Positions 46,527-50,569 of a stretch of DNA of 50,569 nucleotides are shown here, piece after piece. Every line of letters begins with the position of its first letter. The first letter of the stretch is position 1. The DNA lies in assembly GCF_000310225.1 (NCBI RefSeq), contig NZ_AMXF01000007.1, positions 1 to 50,569 of the forward strand, in the 5' to 3' direction. The notes below the pieces were generated by a model that did not search any database, was not told the origin of the DNA, and saw nothing but the letters and a program-made list of their open reading frames with translations. The DNA comes from Thauera phenylacetica B4P. Its GTDB lineage: Bacteria; Pseudomonadota; Gammaproteobacteria; Burkholderiales; Rhodocyclaceae. The position numbers and the translations under genes are program-made.

Positions 46527-47957
46527 ATGGTCGTGATCCCGCATCCCCGAGCCCGAATGCGCTTGCCCCAGGTGGACTCCCACCGCGGCCAGGCCCTGGT
46601 GCTCGGGCTCTTCTTCGTCTTCGCCACCGCGGCGGTGCTGCTGTTGATGTTCAACAGCGGCAGGACGGTGGACGAGAAGATGCGTCTCGCCAACGCTGCA
46701 GACGCCACGGCCTGGAGCATCGCCACGCTCGAGGCACGCGCGCTCAACTACGACGCGTACACCAACCGGGCGATCGTCGCCAACGAAGTTGCCATCGCGC
46801 AGGCGATCAGCCTGATCTCGTGGATGCACTACTTCGAGACCGCGATCGAGAGTTCGCCGAACCTGAATCGCGTTGCCACGACCTGGCTATACAAGCCAGG
46901 CGAATATCCTCGCCTCTTGCAACTGCTCGCCGGAGTGAATGGCTCGACCTCCCTGGATGTCGGGAGCGGAGGCTCGCTGCATGCGATGGTGGCCACCCTC
47001 GACACCGCGCTGCAGACCATCGCCAGCGCGCACGACGCCGTCGCCAACGCACTCTCCCTGTCGCAGCGGGTGATGCATGCAAGCCTGGACACCGGCGTGG
47101 CCCAGAACACCTTCGCGAACGACTTCGTGCAGCGGATCGATCCCGACATGAAGGTGGCGATCAACCCCATCAGCCACGCGTTCCGCGATCTCACCCGTGC
47201 GATGACGAAGGATTCTGCGCAGGGCGATGCACGGGGCCGTGTCGCCGATGTCACGCTGCGCTCGCGCGACGACTTCACCCGGGAGCGCGTGTGGTCCATC
47301 CACGGCATGAACCTGCCACCGCTGCAGCGCAAGGTCGAGCTCAAGCGCCGCGGCGGCACCGAGCTGATCGGCTACGACGAATGGCGAGCGCTCGACACCC
47401 TCGAGCACCAGGGTCAGCGCATGAAACGCTGGCGCTGGCGCTGGCGTCGCACCCCGCTCGCCTGGGGCGGGGCGAGCTTCGCGGGCGATGCTGGGGCAGA
47501 GGCCGGACGAGGACGTCACGGCAACACCTACGCAAGCAATCCGCTCACCACGCTGCGCCTTGCCGAGCCCTCCATGATCGGAGCGGACACCGGTGGCTCC
47601 CGCTTCGGCGGACTGCCGGAGACACGCGAATTGCGCGACCTTTCCGTCACCTCCGATCACCGCTCCGGCGTCACCGTCCACGTTGCCAAGGCACGTGAAA
47701 AGCTGCGCGGCTCGGGGGGCGTCGGCAGCGTGCAACCGCAGGGGAGGCTGCGTGCATTCGACGCGAACGCACCCGGCGGCCACCTCGCCGCGATGGCGCG
47801 TGCCGAGGTCTTCTTCGAGCGTCCAGCTGCGCGCAGCGACCACAAGACGGAGCGAGCCAGTCTTTACAGCCCCTACTGGCAGTCCAGGCTCACCACCGTC
47901 ACCGCGGTGGACCGTGCGTGGGCCGCTGGGCGTCAGGACGGGATGGCGCTGCCATGA
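46527..47957 (+). CDS. TadG-like pilus assembly protein
   Basis: A 476-aa protein with an N-terminal basic segment ending SHRG, then QALVLGLFFVFATAAVLLLM, one transmembrane helix, and a long periplasmic domain starting GRTVDEKMRLANAADATAWS, the DAAA/NAADA pattern of TadE/TadG-like proteins. No von Willebrand A motif was seen. A basic stretch KRWRWRWRR lies near residue 305. No Glu at +5. AGGG is about 8 bases before the ATG. It overlaps the next gene (ATGA). Confidence 0.75.
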   Translation: MVVIPHPRARMRLPQVDSHRGQALVLGLFFVFATAAVLLLMFNSGRTVDEKMRLANAADATAWSIATLEARALNYDAYTNRAIVANEVAIAQAISLISWMHYFETAIESSPNLNRVATTWLYKPGEYPRLLQLLAGVNGSTSLDVGSGGSLHAMVATLDTALQTIASAHDAVANALSLSQRVMHASLDTGVAQNTFANDFVQRIDPDMKVAINPISHAFRDLTRAMTKDSAQGDARGRVADVTLRSRDDFTRERVWSIHGMNLPPLQRKVELKRRGGTELIGYDEWRALDTLEHQGQRMKRWRWRWRRTPLAWGGASFAGDAGAEAGRGRHGNTYASNPLTTLRLAEPSMIGADTGGSRFGGLPETRELRDLSVTSDHRSGVTVHVAKAREKLRGSGGVGSVQPQGRLRAFDANAPGGHLAAMARAEVFFERPAARSDHKTERASLYSPYWQSRLTTVTAVDRAWAAGRQDGMALP

Positions 47958-48724
47958 GGCCCGGCCACCCCCTCGGCTCGAATACGCGCGCAGCACAAGA
48001 CGGCCAGTCGACAACCGAGTTCCTCGTGCTGGCGCTGGTCCTCATGCCGCTCTTCCTGAGCTTGCCCCTGCTCGGGAAGTACCTCGATCTCGCCCATGCG
48101 GCCGAGCAGGCCGCACGCTACGTGGCCTTCGAGACCTCGATCGTGGGCCCTGCCCGGCGCTCCCCCACGGCGGAGGTCCTCGCCGCCCAGGTCCGCGAGC
48201 GCATCTTCTCGACGAGCACGGCCCCGATCCTCAGCCGCAGCGCCAGCGACTCCACAAGCGCACATTCCGCCAACCCCCTGTGGACCGATCATCGCGGCGC
48301 CCACCTGCTCGCCGAGCCGGCCAGCCGCATCGGCGTCCACCTGGCAGCCCGCAGCAACGCGGCACCGGCGTCCGCGTTGCTCGCCGGCCCGCTCGGGCTC
48401 GACCTGCCCGCCGGCACGGAGCACACCGGAACGGTCCGCGTATCCCCGCAAGACGTGCCCGGCCTGGCGCCCTTCGACACCCTGGGGCTGTCGATCCGCC
48501 GGCACCAGGTCCTGCTCGGGCACAACTGGTCGGCGGCCGGATCGGCCGACTACGCCCGCCGCATCGAGCACGCCGGCCCGCTCGCCTACCCGATCCAGCC
48601 GCTTGCGCTGATCGGCAACACGGTCGGGCGCACCCTGCCGCCGCTTGTGCTCGACGAGGCCATCGAGGTCGGGCGCGTCGAGGCCGAGATCCTGCCTTGC
48701 GACCGTCTCGCACAGGGGTGCTGA
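47954..48724 (+). CDS. TadE-like pseudopilin
   Basis: 256 aa. Basic leader ending AAQDG, then QSTTEFLVLALVLMPLFLSL: predicted cleavage after Gly17 gives Glu5-Phe6. The next part LDLAHAAEQAARYVAFETSI has the TadE-type helix; the rest is a periplasmic domain of unknown fold. Overlaps the TadG-like gene by 4 bases (ATGA), so translation is coupled. Confidence 0.75.
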   Translation: MRPGHPLGSNTRAAQDGQSTTEFLVLALVLMPLFLSLPLLGKYLDLAHAAEQAARYVAFETSIVGPARRSPTAEVLAAQVRERIFSTSTAPILSRSASDSTSAHSANPLWTDHRGAHLLAEPASRIGVHLAARSNAAPASALLAGPLGLDLPAGTEHTGTVRVSPQDVPGLAPFDTLGLSIRRHQVLLGHNWSAAGSADYARRIEHAGPLAYPIQPLALIGNTVGRTLPPLVLDEAIEVGRVEAEILPCDRLAQGC

Positions 48725-48726
48725 CC

Positions 48727-49494
48727 ATGCCCATGCAAGCCGATTCGCGCCACCCGACGCCCGCACCCGGCCCCCGGCGCCGTCCCGATCTGCGTCACTG
48801 CGGCACGCTCGCACGCATGTGCCTTGCTTTTGCCCTGCTCGCCGGTGCCGACACGAGGGCAGCCCTGCCCGAACCGCTGCCACACTTCGCCGGAGCCCGC
48901 ATCACGCCGGTGTTCGACGACGCGCGCATCCATGGCGTGCCGACCCGGATCCGCCAGTTCGAGGCTCGAGCTTCGACAGCCACCGTGCGCGCCTTCTACC
49001 AGGGAGCGTTCGCGGACAAGCCCGCGAGCGCACGCATCGACGACTGGGAGATCCTATCCTGGAAGCAAGGCACGGCCTTGCGCACCTTGCGCCTGCGTCC
49101 ATGCCGGTCGGCACCCGCCGCCTGCACCGAAGGCACCCTGTCCGAGTCCGATCTCGCGCTCGCCGCGGCGACCTTCTCGCCCGCTCCAGGCCGACCATCG
49201 GACAGCATCCTCAGCACCGACCTCGAAACCAGCGACGCCGGTCGGCGCGCACGCATCCTGGTGTGGCACGACGAATCGTCGCCCTCCTGGGCCGCGGCCC
49301 GCCTGGTGCGCGAGCTCGCGGCCCAGGGCCTGGCGCTCGAGCGCCGCGTACCGGTCTCCCGGCCCGGACTGGATGGCGTGGGGCTTTGGTTCGGGGCCCG
49401 GGGCCGCGAGGCGGTCGCGACCATCGTTCGCCACGGCAGCGGGACCACCGTGACGCTGCAGACGATCGAGCACGGCGAGCGGGGCGGACGATGA
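48727..49494 (+). CDS. Exported protein of unknown function in the Tad operon
   Basis: 255 aa, not recognised. A proline/arginine-rich start precedes a hydrophobic stretch MCLAFALLAGADTRAA, which looks like a signal peptide, possibly starting at an internal Met (about residue 31). The mature part repeats a theme of alpha/beta segments: RITPVFDDARIHGVPTRIRQ, VRAFYQGAF, then ILSWKQGTALRTLRLRPC. Two Cys (LRPCRSAPAACT) may form a disulfide. It starts 2 bases after the TadE-like stop and overlaps the next gene, so it belongs to the operon and is probably a periplasmic partner of the pilus. Confidence 0.65.
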   Translation: MPMQADSRHPTPAPGPRRRPDLRHCGTLARMCLAFALLAGADTRAALPEPLPHFAGARITPVFDDARIHGVPTRIRQFEARASTATVRAFYQGAFADKPASARIDDWEILSWKQGTALRTLRLRPCRSAPAACTEGTLSESDLALAAATFSPAPGRPSDSILSTDLETSDAGRRARILVWHDESSPSWAAARLVRELAAQGLALERRVPVSRPGLDGVGLWFGARGREAVATIVRHGSGTTVTLQTIEHGERGGR

Positions 49495-49670
49495 GGCCGA
49501 TCCTGCGCCTCCGCGGCCAGGCGATGGTCGAACATCTGCTGCTCCTCGCCATCGTGCTCGGCGTCTTCGCCCTCCCGGCCTTCGACGGCAAGCCGCTCGT
49601 CCTCTTTTTCGCCGAGGCCGTGGCCACCGGCTTCGCACGCTTTCTCGCCAGCATTTCACTCCCGGTATGA
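49491..49670 (+). CDS. Mini-pseudopilin (59 aa)
   Basis: 59 aa: leader MRPILRLRG, then QAMVEHLLLLAIVLGVFALP with Glu at +5, then a second hydrophobic segment (FFAEAVATGFARFLASISL). It overlaps the previous stop (ATGA) and lies 7 bases before cpaB. The same Gly|Gln site as its operon partners marks it as a real gene and a likely prepilin-peptidase substrate. Confidence 0.7.
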   Translation: MRPILRLRGQAMVEHLLLLAIVLGVFALPAFDGKPLVLFFAEAVATGFARFLASISLPV

Positions 49671-49677
49671 CCCGACC

Positions 49678-50538
49678 ATGCTCCAGCGCGTCCCCCGCAA
49701 CCTGATCATCCTGGCCGTCGCCGCCGTCTTCGGCCTCGGCGCCGCGTGGCTCGCCGCGCGCTATCTGGAAGAGCGCGCCACCGAGATCGAACAACGCCAG
49801 CTCGGACAGATGGGGCGCGCGGTCGTCGCCAAGACCGACCTCGCGGTCGGTACGCCGCTCACCCACGACCTCGTGGCCGTGCGCGAAGTCCCGGTCGAAT
49901 GGCTGCACTCGAGCGCGATCACGCCGGAACAGTTCGAGCGTGCGGCAGGCGCGCTGCTCGCCCAGCCTGCACGCGGCGGCGAGCCGCTGGTGTGGTCGCA
50001 GCTCGAGGAACGGCGAGCCGCCAGCCTTTCCGCGCAGCTCGCCCCGGGCCGGCGCGCGACCACGATCCCGGTCGACGAGACCAGCTCGCTATCGGGCCTG
50101 CTGCGCCCGGGCGACCGCATCGATCTGCTCGCAACCGTGCAGCGCGACAACCAACACCTGACCCTGCCCCTGCTGCAAGGCGTGCGCGTGCTCGCCACCG
50201 GGAACCGCACCCGGCCCGGCGAGGATGACGGCGCAGGCGAACTCCTCGGCGGCACCTTCGGCACGCTGACCCTGGATCTCTCGGAGGAGGAGGCAACCCG
50301 ACTCGTCGCCGCACGCGCACTCGCCCGCCTGACCGCGGTGCTCCGCCATCCGCAGGACACGCGACCGCTCACGGTGCAGCGGACCGACGCGCTCGCGCTG
50401 CTCGGTCTCGCAGCCCCCCCACCGGCAGCGGGCGTGCCCGTCATCTACGGCGGCATCGAGAACCCCGCGCTGATCCCGACCTCCTCCCCCCTTTCCCGTC
50501 CCACCCCGCGAGCCGACCCCGCCCATGCCCTGGATTGA
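49678..50538 (+). CDS. cpaB: Flp pilus assembly protein CpaB/RcpC
   Basis: 286 aa. One N-terminal transmembrane helix (RNLIILAVAAVFGLGAAWLA), a SAF domain (VVAKTDLAVGTPLTHDLVAV...), then the CpaB core with TTIPVDETSSLSGLLRPGDR and IDLLATVQ. CpaB/RcpC is a periplasmic component of Tad secretion, linked to the outer-membrane secretin. The C-terminus is proline-rich. Its end overlaps the presumed next gene. Confidence 0.9.
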   Translation: MLQRVPRNLIILAVAAVFGLGAAWLAARYLEERATEIEQRQLGQMGRAVVAKTDLAVGTPLTHDLVAVREVPVEWLHSSAITPEQFERAAGALLAQPARGGEPLVWSQLEERRAASLSAQLAPGRRATTIPVDETSSLSGLLRPGDRIDLLATVQRDNQHLTLPLLQGVRVLATGNRTRPGEDDGAGELLGGTFGTLTLDLSEEEATRLVAARALARLTAVLRHPQDTRPLTVQRTDALALLGLAAPPPAAGVPVIYGGIENPALIPTSSPLSRPTPRADPAHALD

Positions 50539-50569
50539 CCCGATCCTCCGAGCCGGCCGCCGCCGCTCG
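50525..50569 (+). CDS. Start of the next Tad-operon gene (cut by window edge)
   Basis: ATG at 50525 opens MPWIDPILRAGRRRS, 15 codons to the window end, overlapping the cpaB stop by 14 bases as other genes in this operon do. Too short to identify; cpaC/rcpA (secretin) would be usual at this position. Confidence 0.35.
   Translation, partial: MPWIDPILRAGRRRS

Overview
The window is GC-rich (roughly two thirds G+C by eye) and reads as chromosomal DNA of a betaproteobacterium, most likely Rhodocyclales of the Thauera/Azoarcus/Aromatoleum type. This rests on the mix of families: DUF2863, DUF3579 and DUF2788 proteins, a BktB-like thiolase, an exosortase-sorted PEP-CTERM protein, a ppsA/ppsR pair, a beta-proteobacterial minor-pilin operon and a Tad-type pilus operon. 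The genus is inference; no rRNA marker is present.

Layout. (1) 1-6378, minus strand: acetate module with acs, a 65-aa two-helix membrane protein, a large SLC5-transporter/histidine-kinase fusion, a receiver-only response regulator and a membrane PAS protein cut by the window edge. (2) 6668-17203: class I fumarase, a 1251-aa GGDEF-EAL protein, divergent ppsA and ppsR, a DUF2863 protein and msrB. (3) 17204-18540: small low-conservation island with a nucleotidyltransferase/antitoxin-like pair, a stray second copy of the msrB 3' end and a truncated HTH (YjjJ/HipA-like) remnant. (4) 18598-22119, minus strand: thiolase, CobD/CbiB-like protein, Nudix hydrolase and retropepsin-like protease. (5) 22160-30347, minus strand: type IV minor-pilin operon pilE-fimT-pilV-pilW-pilX-pilY1, interrupted by an IS1182-type element at the pilV stop codon. 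(6) 30597-31486: a PEP-CTERM gene behind a sigma-54 promoter, tail to tail with a YjfB-like gene. (7) 31659-36159, minus strand: argD-argF-argG-DUF2788-ppnP-yajQ. (8) 36406-40423: DUF3579, rpsT, murJ and a 1.46-kb tandem array of REP/BIME-like units that fills the gap between murJ and the next gene. (9) 40424-46057: LysR regulator divergent from fpr, glutathione peroxidase, two adjacent toxin-antitoxin modules and ettA. (10) 46166-end: an operon of prepilin-like Tad proteins behind a strong sigma-70 promoter, ending in cpaB and the first codons of another gene.

Functional logic. Acs, fumarase, PEP synthase with its regulatory kinase/phosphatase, and the thiolase together suggest growth on acetate and other short organic acids, with gluconeogenesis and acetyl-CoA storage. 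The SLC5-kinase next to acs is the expected acetate-responsive switch. Two pilus systems, the PEP-CTERM protein and the c-di-GMP enzyme point to a surface-attached or floc-forming lifestyle.

Most notable for follow-up: the two-type (A/B) BIME array; the clean IS insertion with CTAG duplication inside the pilin operon; the sigma-54 site in front of the PEP-CTERM gene; the msrB 3'-end duplication that brackets the nucleotidyltransferase pair; and four proteins in the Tad operon that share the same Gly|Gln processing-like site.
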